From contig CALRXS010000003.1 in NCBI GenBank assembly GCA_943372195.1, forward strand, positions 62,001-126,000: DNA of 64,000 nucleotides, read 5' to 3'. This document shows positions 19,715-28,965 of the stretch, piece by piece. Numbering within the stretch: the first letter of the stretch is position 1; every line of letters starts with the position of its first letter. Below the pieces are notes generated by a model. The model searched no databases. It was not told where the DNA came from and was given only the letters and a program-made list of their open reading frames with translations. This DNA comes from JAEYZM01 sp943372195 (GTDB taxonomy: Bacteria; Bacteroidota; Bacteroidia; Sphingobacteriales; Sphingobacteriaceae). The position numbers and the translations under genes are program-made.

Positions 19715-21094
19715 ATGAAAAAATCGATTCTATTTTTAATAGCAATATTTTTTAATATTTCAGTTTTTGCACAAAGGCTGAGTGCAGAACAAGCAAAAGC
19801 AGATTTGAAATTTTGTTATGATGTTTTAAATGTAGCACATCCTTCTCTATATAGATATACAAAAGAAGAAGAGTATAACTGGGTTTATGATTTCATTCAA
19901 AGAGGTATTGTTGATTCAGTTGATAAAAATGAACTTGCTGAAAAAGTTAATACATTAATGGCTACTGCTAGATGCGTTCATACTTCAGCATCTCACTCTT
20001 TTACACCTTATTCTAAACATTATTTCAACTTTAATTTACTTATTTATAAGGGGAATTTATTTGCTAGAAATATAAAAGAATTATCGCCTGATACTTCATT
20101 GATTAAAATTATATCGATAAATAATATTCCATCAATAGAAATTATAAGTAGAATGATGATGTTGAAATCAGGAGATGGTTTTCAAAATTCATTTAATGAA
20201 GCTGTATTGTCAGAACGCTTTAATGCGTATTTTAATGTCTTATATAAAGTCCCGGTTATTTGTAGTGTAGAGTTTGAGACAAAATCTGGTATTAAAAAAT
20301 TACCTATTGAAAGAACACTTAAATATACTGCAAAACCAATTGATTTTAAATGGGAGCCTTGGTCAACATCAGACTCTATGCATTCAGCTTATTTGCTGAA
20401 AAATAAAAACTATAAATCTGTTCGTGTGCTAAGAATTGCTTCTTTTAAGAAAAATTCTAAAGTATTCTATGAAAGAATTTTTGCAAAAATGGAACAAGAT
20501 TCAGTTAAGAAATTAGTAATAGATCTCAGAGGGAATACTGGTGGAAATATAAATCATGCATTTGATTTATTAAGTTATCTTATTTCTCAAGACATTTCTA
20601 TGTATGCAGAACGAGAAAAGAATATTAAGTTGGGGCAATTCTTGAAATTTAAAGGTTATGTACAATGGTATATGGGTTGGTTGTGGCGTGATGTTTACCC
20701 TAGTGGAGAAAGATGGTCTGAAGGCAACATTAAAAAATACAGATATAGCTATAAATCAAAAAAGAGCAAAAACTTTAATCCAGAATTAATAGTCTTAATC
20801 GATGGCTTTTCAGTTTCATCAGCTAGCTTAACAGCTGCTTATTTGAAATTCCATACCAAAGCAAAATTTATTGGTAACGAAACTGGTGGTACATATACAG
20901 GTAATAACGGGCGAGCTTTCCCTGAAATTATATTGCCAAATTCGGGTATTAAGCTTAGAATACCTTTACATAGAATTAATTATTTCCCAGGTGTTCCTGA
21001 TGCTGGTAGAGGCATTCTTCCTGATGTTTATTTAAACGAACTGTATAACAAGAAAGACCAAGAAATATTCTTTAAAAAATATATTTTAGATTAA
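19715..21094 (+). CDS. S41-family (tail-specific protease-like) exported peptidase
   Basis: A 459-residue protein with a signal peptide cleaved near VFAQR. The C-terminal 250 residues match the S41 fold: VIDLRGNTGGNINHAFDLLSYL for the substrate-binding strand, then IDGFSVSSASLTAAYL, where the serine after SVS is the likely nucleophile, and FIGNETGG. A PDZ-like insert is not obvious. The role in peptide processing in the envelope is inferred from family. It lies alone between the sucB terminator and the fnr-type gene. Confidence 0.8.
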   Translation: MKKSILFLIAIFFNISVFAQRLSAEQAKADLKFCYDVLNVAHPSLYRYTKEEEYNWVYDFIQRGIVDSVDKNELAEKVNTLMATARCVHTSASHSFTPYSKHYFNFNLLIYKGNLFARNIKELSPDTSLIKIISINNIPSIEIISRMMMLKSGDGFQNSFNEAVLSERFNAYFNVLYKVPVICSVEFETKSGIKKLPIERTLKYTAKPIDFKWEPWSTSDSMHSAYLLKNKNYKSVRVLRIASFKKNSKVFYERIFAKMEQDSVKKLVIDLRGNTGGNINHAFDLLSYLISQDISMYAEREKNIKLGQFLKFKGYVQWYMGWLWRDVYPSGERWSEGNIKKYRYSYKSKKSKNFNPELIVLIDGFSVSSASLTAAYLKFHTKAKFIGNETGGTYTGNNGRAFPEIILPNSGIKLRIPLHRINYFPGVPDAGRGILPDVYLNELYNKKDQEIFFKKYILD

Positions 21095-21140
21095 ATTTAG
21101 ATAGATATTTTTTTACCTTTACCTAAACCCCCAAATTGTA

Positions 21141-21854
21141 ATGGCTAAAAAGGAAGAGCTTCATTTAGATTGCGAGCATTGTTCAGCTAGATTTAAATCA
21201 ATATTTTGTCATTTAACTCATGATGATCTTCAGTTAGTAAATCAAAATAAATGGTGTCAAACCATCAAAAAAGGACAGCAAATTTTTTCAGAAGGTGCTT
21301 ATCCTCATGGTATTTTTTGTGTTAACAATGGTAAAATCAAAATACATCAAATGGGCTTAGAAGGACGAGAACAAATAGTTCGTCTTGCTAAAGAGGGAGA
21401 TGTTGTTGGATATAGAGCTTTGTTAAGTGGTGACTCTTACACAAGTAGTGCTACGGCTTTAGATGATTGTTCAATATGCTTTATTCCAAAAAACGTTTTC
21501 ATGGAATTAGTAGAAAAGAACAAAGAACTATCAATGCAAATTATTCAATTGCTTTCGAGAAATCTTCGTCAAGCAGAAAATACAATTTTACACCTTGCTC
21601 AAAAATCTGTACGTGAGAGAATGGCTGAAGCGCTATTGTTTCTTAAAGAAATGTATGGAGTAGAAAATGACGGATCTACTTTAACAGTTAGCTTATCACG
21701 TGAAGAATTAGCTACTCTTGTAGGTACAGCAACTGAAACAGCTATTAGATTATTATCTGAATTCAAATCTAATAATATGTTAGAATTCGTTGGCAAAAAG
21801 ATTAAAATTATTAATCATAAAGAATTGCTCAAAACAGCAAACTTAGATGAATAA
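21141..21854 (+). CDS. Crp/Fnr-family regulator with Fnr-like cysteines
   Basis: A 237-residue regulator with an N-terminal cysteine cluster (C11, C14, C23), a cyclic-nucleotide-type beta-roll (residues about 35-125) with C113 at the place of E. coli Fnr Cys122, a dimer helix and a C-terminal Crp winged helix. Three N-terminal cysteines plus one in the roll is the arrangement that holds the oxygen-sensing 4Fe-4S cluster in Fnr. The recognition helix reads E199-T-A-I-R203 where E. coli Fnr has E-T-I-S-R, keeping the Glu and Arg that read TGA. It is the obvious candidate to bind the TGA-N6-TCA sites at 2300 and 29411. Cluster binding is inferred. Confidence 0.85.
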   Translation: MAKKEELHLDCEHCSARFKSIFCHLTHDDLQLVNQNKWCQTIKKGQQIFSEGAYPHGIFCVNNGKIKIHQMGLEGREQIVRLAKEGDVVGYRALLSGDSYTSSATALDDCSICFIPKNVFMELVEKNKELSMQIIQLLSRNLRQAENTILHLAQKSVRERMAEALLFLKEMYGVENDGSTLTVSLSREELATLVGTATETAIRLLSEFKSNNMLEFVGKKIKIINHKELLKTANLDE

Positions 21855-21857
21855 TAT

Positions 21858-23291
21858 TTAAGCTTTTTCAAATTTCTTGAATTTAACATTTGCCATCGGA
21901 TAATCTTTGCCTAAAATGAAGTTATACTTCATTTGTATTTCTTCATTCATTATGTATGGCTGATGAATTAAGTTGTTTGGTAAATTCTCTAATGCTGGTA
22001 TCCATAATTTCACATACTCGGCTTTTGCATCATAATCGTAAGCCTGCTTAACAACATTAAAATATCGTTCTTCTCTAGGGTCATTACCAACACCTGCTAA
22101 ATATGACCAATTACCCCAATTTGAAGCTGGATTGTAATCGATTAACATTTCTTCAAAATAGGCAGCACCCTTTGTCCAGGTAACATGCAAATCATTAATT
22201 AAAAAACTCGCAACATTCTGTCTGCCGCGATTACTCATGAAGCCTGTATATTTTAGCTCTAACATGTTTGCGTCAATAAATGGAACCCCAGTTTTACCAT
22301 CCTTCCATTTTTCAAATAATTCATCTTCGTTTATAGCAATGTTTGTTCTCTTTAATTTTCTAATTCCATCTTCTCTAAACATTGCATTGCCATATTTCTT
22401 AAACATGAATCTAAAATAATCTCTCCATAACAATTCGAAATACAACCAATAAGTAGAATCATTTTCAATGCGCTCTTCCTCATATTTTTTTATCTCCCAA
22501 TATACTTTCCTAGGTGAGATGCATCCGAATGATAATGCTGCAGAAAATTTCGATGAATAATCAGAACCCACTAATCCGTTTCTTGTTTGTTTATAATTTT
22601 TCAATAAGTCCTTTTCCCAAAAATATTCTTTGAGTCTTTTTAAGGCTTCTGATTCCCCACCTTTGTATGTCAATGCAGTTCTTTTATCAATCACCAACTC
22701 TTCATATCCAAGTTCCATCAATGACGGAACACCTGATTTTTCAAGTGATTCAGGTACTTTTATTTTTTTAGGTGTCTCAAAACATGGACGAACAATAGAG
22801 TCTCTCTCAACACGCTTTCTGAAATTTGTAAAAACGTCTGGTATATCTTTTATTGGAAATGGTAAATCTTCTTTATTATGTAAGGTGTTGCCTAAATATA
22901 GTGTTAATGGTATTTTATGTTTCCATAAATTCAGCTCTAATCTATCTGCAATTTTTATTTCTTCGGATGCTACTTCTTTAAAAGCTACAACACAATCTGC
23001 CTTATACTTTGCACATATTTCTGGTATCACATCTTCAGGCTTGCCAACACATACTAATAAATCTGATCCAGTTTTATTCAAAGTCTCTTTTAAATTTTTT
23101 ACTGACTCTAAATAAAAATTCATTCTGAACTTTCCAGTTTTACGCGTGCCGTGTGTAGTGATCATGTTCATTCGTGGATCAATACAAACAATTGGTAAAA
23201 CAAATTCTGATTTGTTCACTGCTTCCACTAATGGCTGGTGATCATGAACTCTCAAGTCATTACGAAACCAAACTACTGTTAATTTCTTCAT
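21858..23291 (-). CDS. Cryptochrome DASH / photolyase-family flavoprotein
   Basis: A 477-residue protein starting VVWFRNDLRVHDH, the photolyase alpha/beta domain that may hold a folate antenna. The C-terminal FAD domain contains GLVGSDYSSKFSAALSFG, the NRGRQNVASFL stretch and NWGNWSYLAGVG, hallmarks of the DASH subfamily, which repairs UV dimers in single-stranded DNA and may sense blue light. It ends four bases past the fnr-type gene (convergent) and follows a DUF2256 gene by five bases, a pairing common near photolyases. The shared operator at 23472 should control both. Confidence 0.93.
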   Translation of the reverse strand: MKKLTVVWFRNDLRVHDHQPLVEAVNKSEFVLPIVCIDPRMNMITTHGTRKTGKFRMNFYLESVKNLKETLNKTGSDLLVCVGKPEDVIPEICAKYKADCVVAFKEVASEEIKIADRLELNLWKHKIPLTLYLGNTLHNKEDLPFPIKDIPDVFTNFRKRVERDSIVRPCFETPKKIKVPESLEKSGVPSLMELGYEELVIDKRTALTYKGGESEALKRLKEYFWEKDLLKNYKQTRNGLVGSDYSSKFSAALSFGCISPRKVYWEIKKYEEERIENDSTYWLYFELLWRDYFRFMFKKYGNAMFREDGIRKLKRTNIAINEDELFEKWKDGKTGVPFIDANMLELKYTGFMSNRGRQNVASFLINDLHVTWTKGAAYFEEMLIDYNPASNWGNWSYLAGVGNDPREERYFNVVKQAYDYDAKAEYVKLWIPALENLPNNLIHQPYIMNEEIQMKYNFILGKDYPMANVKFKKFEKA

Positions 23292-23296
23292 ATTTT

Positions 23297-23434
23297 TTAT
23301 CTAGTTCTTCTGCATCTTTCACTACAATATTTCACCTCATCCCAATTCTTAGCCCACTTTTTTCGCCATTGAAATGGTTTGTTACATACTAAACAAACCT
23401 TTATAGGTAATTCAGCTTTCTTTACCATTTTCAT
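23297..23434 (-). CDS. DUF2256 small zinc-ribbon protein, 45 aa
   Basis: A short gene translated by hand. It has two CxxC-type knuckles (CLVC near residues 14-17 and CSERC at 37-41) with the DUF2256 core PFQWRKKWAKNW between them. The arrangement implies a bound zinc ion. The function is unknown, but the family is often encoded next to cryptochromes and photolyases, and here it lies five bases upstream of one. Starts at 23434 or 23428 (both ATG, same frame) are possible. Confidence 0.85.
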   Translation of the reverse strand: MKMVKKAELPIKVCLVCNKPFQWRKKWAKNWDEVKYCSERCRRTR

Positions 23435-23471
23435 AATTTCAAAACAATTTATATAGTAACATGTTTGATTT

Positions 23472-23504
23472 TTGTTTAACTTTTATATTAAAAAGGTTAA
23501 ACAA
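23472..23504. promoter_or_regulatory. Inverted-repeat operator between DUF2256/cryptochrome and folE
   Basis: TTGTTTAAC at 23472-23480 and its exact reverse complement GTTAAACAA at 23496-23504, 15 bp apart. It is centred exactly between the divergent start codons (37 bp to each). The same half-sites with the same 24-bp period recur at 41108-41140. It is the best candidate for binding by the MerR-B12 regulator at 14.7 kb; that assignment is inferred. Confidence 0.6.
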
Positions 23505-23541
23505 GAAGCATCCATTGTTGTTATACTTCAAACAATTAACT

Positions 23542-24219
23542 ATGTCAAATACAAAATCAATACTCGAAAGCCACGAAATGGCAGAAATGATGGGCGAAGA
23601 ACATATATCTACTTCTCTAGAGACTCCCTTAAGAGCTGATGCATTTGAATTAGATGATGATCTAAAAATCGAACTAATAGAAAAACATTTTAGAGAAATC
23701 ATGAATGTACTTGGATTAGACTTAAGTGATGATAGCTTAAAAGGCACACCGCATAGAGTAGCAAAGATGTATGTGAAAGAGATATTCAGAGGACTTAATC
23801 CTGCGAACAAACCAAAAATTTCTATGTTCGACAATAAGTACAAATACAATCAAATGCTGGTTGAGAAAAACATCACATTGTATAGTAATTGTGAACATCA
23901 TTTTGTGCCAATTATAGGCAAAGCTCATGTGGCTTATATATCAAACGGACAAGTAATAGGTTTGTCAAAAATAAATCGCATAGTAGAATATTATTCTCAA
24001 AGGCCACAAGTGCAAGAGAGATTAACAAAACAAATTGCAAACGAATTGAAGAGAGTATTACAAACTGATGATGTAGCAGTAGTTATTGATGCACATCATT
24101 TATGCGTTTCATCAAGAGGTGTTAAGGATGTCAATTCAAGTACTGTTACTTCTGAATATAGTGGTAGATTTAATGATGCAGATGTGAGAAAAGAATTTCT
24201 TCAATACATTGAAATGTAA
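23542..24219 (+). CDS. folE: GTP cyclohydrolase I (type IA)
   Basis: I chose ATG at 23542 (MSNTKSILES); an upstream in-frame ATG at 23461 would run through the operator. The protein of about 225 residues has the zinc site of FolE: cysteine and histidines in NCEHHFVP and a second cysteine in HHLCVSSRGV. The active-site stretch LSKINRIVEYYSQRPQVQE is intact. It converts GTP to dihydroneopterin triphosphate for folate or pterin synthesis. It heads an operon that includes an SDR and a flavin reductase and faces a cryptochrome that may use a folate antenna, so it may be a light-induced pterin source rather than the housekeeping copy. Confidence 0.95.
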   Translation: MSNTKSILESHEMAEMMGEEHISTSLETPLRADAFELDDDLKIELIEKHFREIMNVLGLDLSDDSLKGTPHRVAKMYVKEIFRGLNPANKPKISMFDNKYKYNQMLVEKNITLYSNCEHHFVPIIGKAHVAYISNGQVIGLSKINRIVEYYSQRPQVQERLTKQIANELKRVLQTDDVAVVIDAHHLCVSSRGVKDVNSSTVTSEYSGRFNDADVRKEFLQYIEM

Positions 24220-24224
24220 TTTAT

Positions 24225-24941
24225 ATGGAAAGTTTAAGAGATAAACATGTTTTTATAGCCGGCGCAACAGGTGGTATTGGAAGTAACACAGCTAAATTAC
24301 TCAAACAATCAGGTGCGATTTTATATTTAGCAGCTCGCGATGAACAGAAATTATCTGCTCTTGCAGTTGAAATAGAAGTACCTTCAAATAGAACTTTTAT
24401 CATGGATGTAAAAAGCTATGATAATGTTATGACCATAGCAAATTCGATTCATCAACAAGTTAATTCAATTGATATTTTAATTAACGCTACAGGAGTAGGT
24501 ATAATTAAACCATTAGAAAATTTAACATCTGAAGATTTCTCTGAATCATTAAATGTAAATTTGGTTGGAGCATTTAATTTATTAAAAGCTTTTTTGCCGA
24601 ATATGAAAGAGAAAAAAACTGGACTTATAATTAATTTACCAGGGGTGTTAGGCAAAACTCCAATGGCAGGTGCGGCAGCATATTCAGCATCTAAATACGG
24701 ACTTAACGGTATGCTTAAATCAGTTAGAGAAGAGTTAAAAAGAACAGAAATTAGAATAACCAATATATTTTTAGGAGGTACTGATACTCCTTTTTGGGAT
24801 GAAATAGATTTAAGAGTACAAAAAGATAAATTTGTAACGGCAGAAGAAGCTGCAAAATCAATTTGGTTTTTATGTCAGCAACCAAGTTCAGGCGTAGTCT
24901 CTGAAATGGTTCTACAGCCATTTAATCATCAAGCAATTTAA
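24225..24941 (+). CDS. Short-chain dehydrogenase/reductase
   Basis: A classical SDR of 238 residues: cofactor motif GATGGIGSN near residues 13-21, INATGVG at the NNAG position, and catalytic YSASK around residue 152 with a Ser-rich strand before it. It uses NAD(P)H to reduce or oxidise a small substrate. It starts five bases after folE. A role in pterin reduction is possible but not shown by sequence. Confidence 0.88.
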   Translation: MESLRDKHVFIAGATGGIGSNTAKLLKQSGAILYLAARDEQKLSALAVEIEVPSNRTFIMDVKSYDNVMTIANSIHQQVNSIDILINATGVGIIKPLENLTSEDFSESLNVNLVGAFNLLKAFLPNMKEKKTGLIINLPGVLGKTPMAGAAAYSASKYGLNGMLKSVREELKRTEIRITNIFLGGTDTPFWDEIDLRVQKDKFVTAEEAAKSIWFLCQQPSSGVVSEMVLQPFNHQAI

Positions 24942-24942
24942 A

Positions 24943-25557
24943 ATGATATCATTGATAAGCAAAGATTTTGATGAAATGCAAAAACGCTATAGAGCTACGT
25001 TTTTCAATTCATTAAACGGATTTAAAAGTTTAAGTTTAGTAAGTACAAAAGGAATTAATGGAGTTAATAATTTGGCTCCATTTAATTCTATTATACACAT
25101 TGGAGCCAATCCGCCTTACATTGGTATGATTGCTCGCCCAGAGACTGAAGAGCACCAAACATTAAAGAATATACGTGAAACTGGTTCTTATACTTTGAAT
25201 CATGTAAATGCATCTATAATGAACCAAGCACATCTATGTAGTGCTAAATTTGACGCAGAGACTTCAGAGTTTTCAAAAACTGGACTTACAGAGTATTATT
25301 CTGAACATATAGAGGTGCCTTATGTATTGCAGTCTAATATTAAAATCGGACTTCAGTTAGAGTCTATAATTCCGATACCATTAAACAATACTTCTTTGGT
25401 AATTGGTAAAGTGATTGAAGTAATAATGAATGAAAGCAATATAGAAGATGATGGTTACGTTAAGTTAGATGATGCTGGTACAATTACATGTACTGGACTT
25501 GATAGTTACTTCAGCGTAAAACACATAGCGAGATTACCTTACGCAACAACAAATTAA
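24943..25557 (+). CDS. Flavin reductase-like FMN-binding protein
   Basis: A 204-residue split-barrel protein. The stretch SLVSTKGINGVNNLAPFNS and the later NPPYIGMIA match the flavin reductase-like fold, where FMN lies against the barrel. HTLKN-like and SYTLNHVN segments fit the family. It probably reduces flavin or an FMN-linked substrate. One base separates it from the SDR, so they are co-translated. Confidence 0.83.
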   Translation: MISLISKDFDEMQKRYRATFFNSLNGFKSLSLVSTKGINGVNNLAPFNSIIHIGANPPYIGMIARPETEEHQTLKNIRETGSYTLNHVNASIMNQAHLCSAKFDAETSEFSKTGLTEYYSEHIEVPYVLQSNIKIGLQLESIIPIPLNNTSLVIGKVIEVIMNESNIEDDGYVKLDDAGTITCTGLDSYFSVKHIARLPYATTN

Positions 25558-25583
25558 TTTCAAATAATCTTAATAATATAATT

Positions 25584-26246
25584 ATGGCAAAGACAGATCT
25601 TAACGAAAAAATAAAATTAGCATATATAGATTTTACATTAAGTCATGGTAAAAGGCCTGAGTCTGTTTATGTGTTCATGAAAGACTTAAAATTAACAGAA
25701 GCAGATTTTTACAAATATTATACAACCTTCGATGCAATTGAATCAGCTATATGGAGGTCTGTTTTTACTAATACTCTTGATACTATTAAATCTCAAGAAG
25801 TATTCGAAACATACTCTTCAAGAGAGAAAATGTTAGCATTTTATTTCGGCTTAGCAGAGAACTTAAAATCAAATAGAAGTTTTGTGACATATACATTCAA
25901 AAGCACAAAAAAGGTGCAATTCTCTACTCCTTATTTTTTAAATGACTTCAAGAAATTGTTTGAAGAATTTGCTAAAGAAGTAATTGCTGAAGGTATTAAT
26001 ACAGGAGAAATAATAGATAGAAAATTTTTGTCTGATAAGTACAGTGATGCACTATGGTTACAACTTATGTTTGTAATCAACTTTTGGGTAGACGACCAAT
26101 CAACAGATTTCGAACGTACTGACGAAGCTATTGAAAAAGGGTTAAATGTAACATTTGATCTAATGGCTACATCTCCATTAGATAGTATGATTGAATATGG
26201 TAAGTTTCTATTTAGAAATTCGCCTATGCAAAAATTTAAAATATGA
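25584..26246 (+). CDS. TetR-family-like regulator
   Basis: A 220-residue all-helical protein. The N-terminal 50 residues resemble a TetR helix-turn-helix (VFMKDLKLTEADFYKYY then the AIESAIW helix), though the recognition helix is atypical. The rest matches a TetR C-terminal ligand domain. It lies inside the operon, 26 bases after the flavin reductase, and its stop overlaps the ABC1 start (ATGA). It could control this operon; what it senses is unknown. DNA binding is less certain than in standard TetR proteins. Confidence 0.65.
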   Translation: MAKTDLNEKIKLAYIDFTLSHGKRPESVYVFMKDLKLTEADFYKYYTTFDAIESAIWRSVFTNTLDTIKSQEVFETYSSREKMLAFYFGLAENLKSNRSFVTYTFKSTKKVQFSTPYFLNDFKKLFEEFAKEVIAEGINTGEIIDRKFLSDKYSDALWLQLMFVINFWVDDQSTDFERTDEAIEKGLNVTFDLMATSPLDSMIEYGKFLFRNSPMQKFKI

Positions 26247-27535
26247 AAGAACAAGATAGTATTGCCTCAGGTAAAGTTGAAAGATCTGCGAAATTCATTA
26301 AAACAGGTATCAAAGTAGGAGGTAATTATTTAAAACACTACACTAAAAAATTATTTGATCCTGAATTAACTAAGGAACAATTAAATCTCGATAATGCTTC
26401 TGATATATATAATTCATTAAGTGAATTAAAAGGTTCGGCTTTAAAAGTTGCACAAATGTTAAGCATGGATAAAAATATTTTACCAAAGGCTTACCTTGAT
26501 CAGTTCTCAAAATCTCAATATAATGCACCTCCATTGTCTGGCCCACTAATTGTTAGAACTTTTAGTAAATATTTTGGTAATAGTCCAGATAAAATTTTCG
26601 ATAAATTCAATATGGTTTCATCTAATGCAGCATCAATTGGACAGGTGCATCAAGCTGAAATCGATGGTAAAAAAATAGCTGTTAAAATTCAATACCCGGG
26701 TGTTGCCGAAAGTATATCTTCTGATTTAAAACTTGTTAAACCTTTTGCATTTAGATTATTGGGGATGTCTGAAAAAGAACTCGATATTTATATGAAAGAG
26801 GTCGAAAGTAAGATGCTAGAAGAAACTGATTACGAGTTAGAAGTAAGAAGATCTAAGCAATTTGCTAATGCATGTGCTCATTTAGAAAATGTTGTGTTTC
26901 CTAAATTCTATCAAGAGTATTCTAGTAAAAGAATAATATCGATGGATTGGATAGAAGGTAAGCATCTGAAAGAGTTTTTAGCAGAGAACCCGAGTCAAGA
27001 ATTAAAAAACAAAATCGGGCAAGCTCTTTGGGATTTTTATAATTATCAGCAACATAAATTACGTGCGGTACATGCTGATCCACATCCAGGTAATTTCTTA
27101 ATCACACCTGATGAAAAATTAGGTGTCTTAGACTTTGGCTGTGTAAAAGAACTACCCGATGATTTCTATGATCCATTCTTCTCATTAACAAAGCCAGAGA
27201 TACTGAATGATAAACCTAAAGCTATATTAGCATTTAGAAAATTAGAAATGATTCTTGATTCAGATGATGAAAAACAAATTGAGTTTTATTTCAAATGGTA
27301 TAAAGCTATGATTTCATTATTCGCTGAGCCTTTTATGACCGATGAGTTTGATTTTAGCAATGAAAAATTTATGCGCTCATTATATGAATTTGGAGAGCAA
27401 TTGGCTAAACAACCTGAATTCAAACAAGCAAGAGGAGTTAAACATTTTATTTATGTAAACAGAACAAACTTCGGATTGTATAGTATATTGCATGAATTGA
27501 AAGCAAAGGTTCAGAATAGATACAGACCAGCATGA
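26243..27535 (+). CDS. ABC1/AarF/UbiB-family kinase-like protein
   Basis: A 430-residue atypical kinase. It has the lysine- and glutamine-rich N-terminal segment (LKGSALKVAQMLS, matching the KxGQ-type motif of ABC1 proteins), the Ala-rich nucleotide loop ASIGQVHQAE, the catalytic region VHADPHPGNFL and the metal site LDFGCVKEL. ABC1 proteins support quinone or lipid metabolism by an ATPase-like activity. It overlaps the neighbouring genes by four bases on each side, so the operon is translationally coupled. Confidence 0.9.
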   Translation: MKEQDSIASGKVERSAKFIKTGIKVGGNYLKHYTKKLFDPELTKEQLNLDNASDIYNSLSELKGSALKVAQMLSMDKNILPKAYLDQFSKSQYNAPPLSGPLIVRTFSKYFGNSPDKIFDKFNMVSSNAASIGQVHQAEIDGKKIAVKIQYPGVAESISSDLKLVKPFAFRLLGMSEKELDIYMKEVESKMLEETDYELEVRRSKQFANACAHLENVVFPKFYQEYSSKRIISMDWIEGKHLKEFLAENPSQELKNKIGQALWDFYNYQQHKLRAVHADPHPGNFLITPDEKLGVLDFGCVKELPDDFYDPFFSLTKPEILNDKPKAILAFRKLEMILDSDDEKQIEFYFKWYKAMISLFAEPFMTDEFDFSNEKFMRSLYEFGEQLAKQPEFKQARGVKHFIYVNRTNFGLYSILHELKAKVQNRYRPA

Positions 27536-28965
27536 AAATTTTATTAACTGGTGCGAACGGATATATAGGAACAAGGTTAATTCCTGTATTGTTAGATGCA
27601 GGCCATCATGTGGTTTGTTTAGTAAGAGATGTACGTAGGTTAAAAGAAGAATATGCTAATAATGTTTCTATAGAAATTATTGAAGCAGATTTATTAAATG
27701 CTAACAGTTTAAATAAAATACCCAAAGACATAGATGCAGCCTATTATTTAGTGCATTCTATGGGTGCCGATTCAAATAAATTTTTTGATTTAGAGAATTC
27801 ATCCGCTTTGAATTTTACTGAAGCGATTAAACTTACATCTTGTAAGCAAATTATTTATTTAGGCGGTATTGTTAATTCTGATAATCTATCAACACATTTA
27901 TCATCAAGATTAAATGTAGAGAACGTATTGAAGTCTTCATCAATACCTGTTACAATTTTACGCGCTGCAATAATTATTGGTTCAGGTTCTGCATCTTTTG
28001 AAATCATTAGAGACTTAGGTGAGAAATTACCTATCATGACTGCACCAAAATGGATACTTACACGTTGCCAACCAATAGCTATACGTGATGTATTAACTTA
28101 TCTTAGTCAGGTATTAAATAATGATAAATGTTTTAATCAAACATTTGATATTGGAGGTCCTGATATACTAAGTTATAAAGATATGATTCTAACTTATGCT
28201 AAAGTTAGAGGATTAAAAAGAAAGATAATTGTAATTCCATATTTATCTCCAAGAATATCTTCTTATTGGCTATATTTTGTTACTTCTACCACTTTTTCAT
28301 TAGCGCAAAGTTTAGTTGATAGCATGAAGAATGAAGTGATTTGTGATGAAAATAAGATACGAGAAATTATTAAAATTAATCTTATTAGTTATGACCATGC
28401 AATTTATTTGGCTATACAGAAAATTGAACAAAATTCAATTGTTTCTAGTTGGAAAGATGCACTCAATAAGGGCTTGCTAACTACAGATTTTATGAATCAA
28501 ATTAAAGTACCTATACATGGTACTTTAAAATATAAAGTTCGAAGAGAATTTCACTCAAGTTTAGATTCAACTCAAATGAGATTATGGAAAATTGGTGGAG
28601 AGACTGGTTGGTATTATTGGGACTGGATTTGGAATTTACGAGGCTTTGTAGATAAGATGGTTGGAGGAGTAGGTACTAGAAGAGGTCGAAGAAGTAATAT
28701 AGATTTGCGTTCAGGTGATGCTTTAGATTTTTGGAGAGTGTTAATTGCTGACAAGAAAAATCACCGATTATTATTATATGCTGAAATGAAATTACCTGGT
28801 GAAGCTTGGTTAGAATTTAGCATTACTGAAAAAAACGGTAAAAAATTATTTATTCAAACTGCAACTTTTAGGCCAAGCGGACTATGGGGTAGGTTGTATT
28901 GGTTTGCTATGTGGCCATTTCACTTATTTGTGTTCAATGGTATGGCAAAAGAAATTGCGCCTTAA
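27532..28965 (+). CDS. NAD(P)-binding SDR with C-terminal DUF2867-type domain
   Basis: A 477-residue protein. Residues 1-290 are an atypical extended SDR with GANGYIG near residue 7 and a later YLGGIVNS strand. The C-terminal 150 residues match DUF2867 (RLWKIGGETGWYYWDWIWNLRG), a lipid-binding-like fold often fused to such SDRs. It is the last gene of the operon and overlaps the convergent haemoglobin stop by four bases. Substrate unknown; membrane or lipid-linked oxidation is a guess from the ABC1 neighbour. Confidence 0.85.
   Translation: MKILLTGANGYIGTRLIPVLLDAGHHVVCLVRDVRRLKEEYANNVSIEIIEADLLNANSLNKIPKDIDAAYYLVHSMGADSNKFFDLENSSALNFTEAIKLTSCKQIIYLGGIVNSDNLSTHLSSRLNVENVLKSSSIPVTILRAAIIIGSGSASFEIIRDLGEKLPIMTAPKWILTRCQPIAIRDVLTYLSQVLNNDKCFNQTFDIGGPDILSYKDMILTYAKVRGLKRKIIVIPYLSPRISSYWLYFVTSTTFSLAQSLVDSMKNEVICDENKIREIIKINLISYDHAIYLAIQKIEQNSIVSSWKDALNKGLLTTDFMNQIKVPIHGTLKYKVRREFHSSLDSTQMRLWKIGGETGWYYWDWIWNLRGFVDKMVGGVGTRRGRRSNIDLRSGDALDFWRVLIADKKNHRLLLYAEMKLPGEAWLEFSITEKNGKKLFIQTATFRPSGLWGRLYWFAMWPFHLFVFNGMAKEIAP

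Noticed and set aside
23472..23504. Inverted repeat read as a terminator
   Set aside because: It lies between divergent starts, has a 15-bp spacer and no T run, and recurs upstream of another promoter.
23461..23541. Longer N-terminus for FolE from ATG at 23461
   Set aside because: The added residues are hydrophobic and unlike FolE, and the stretch contains the perfect inverted-repeat operator. ATG at 23542 gives a normal protein.
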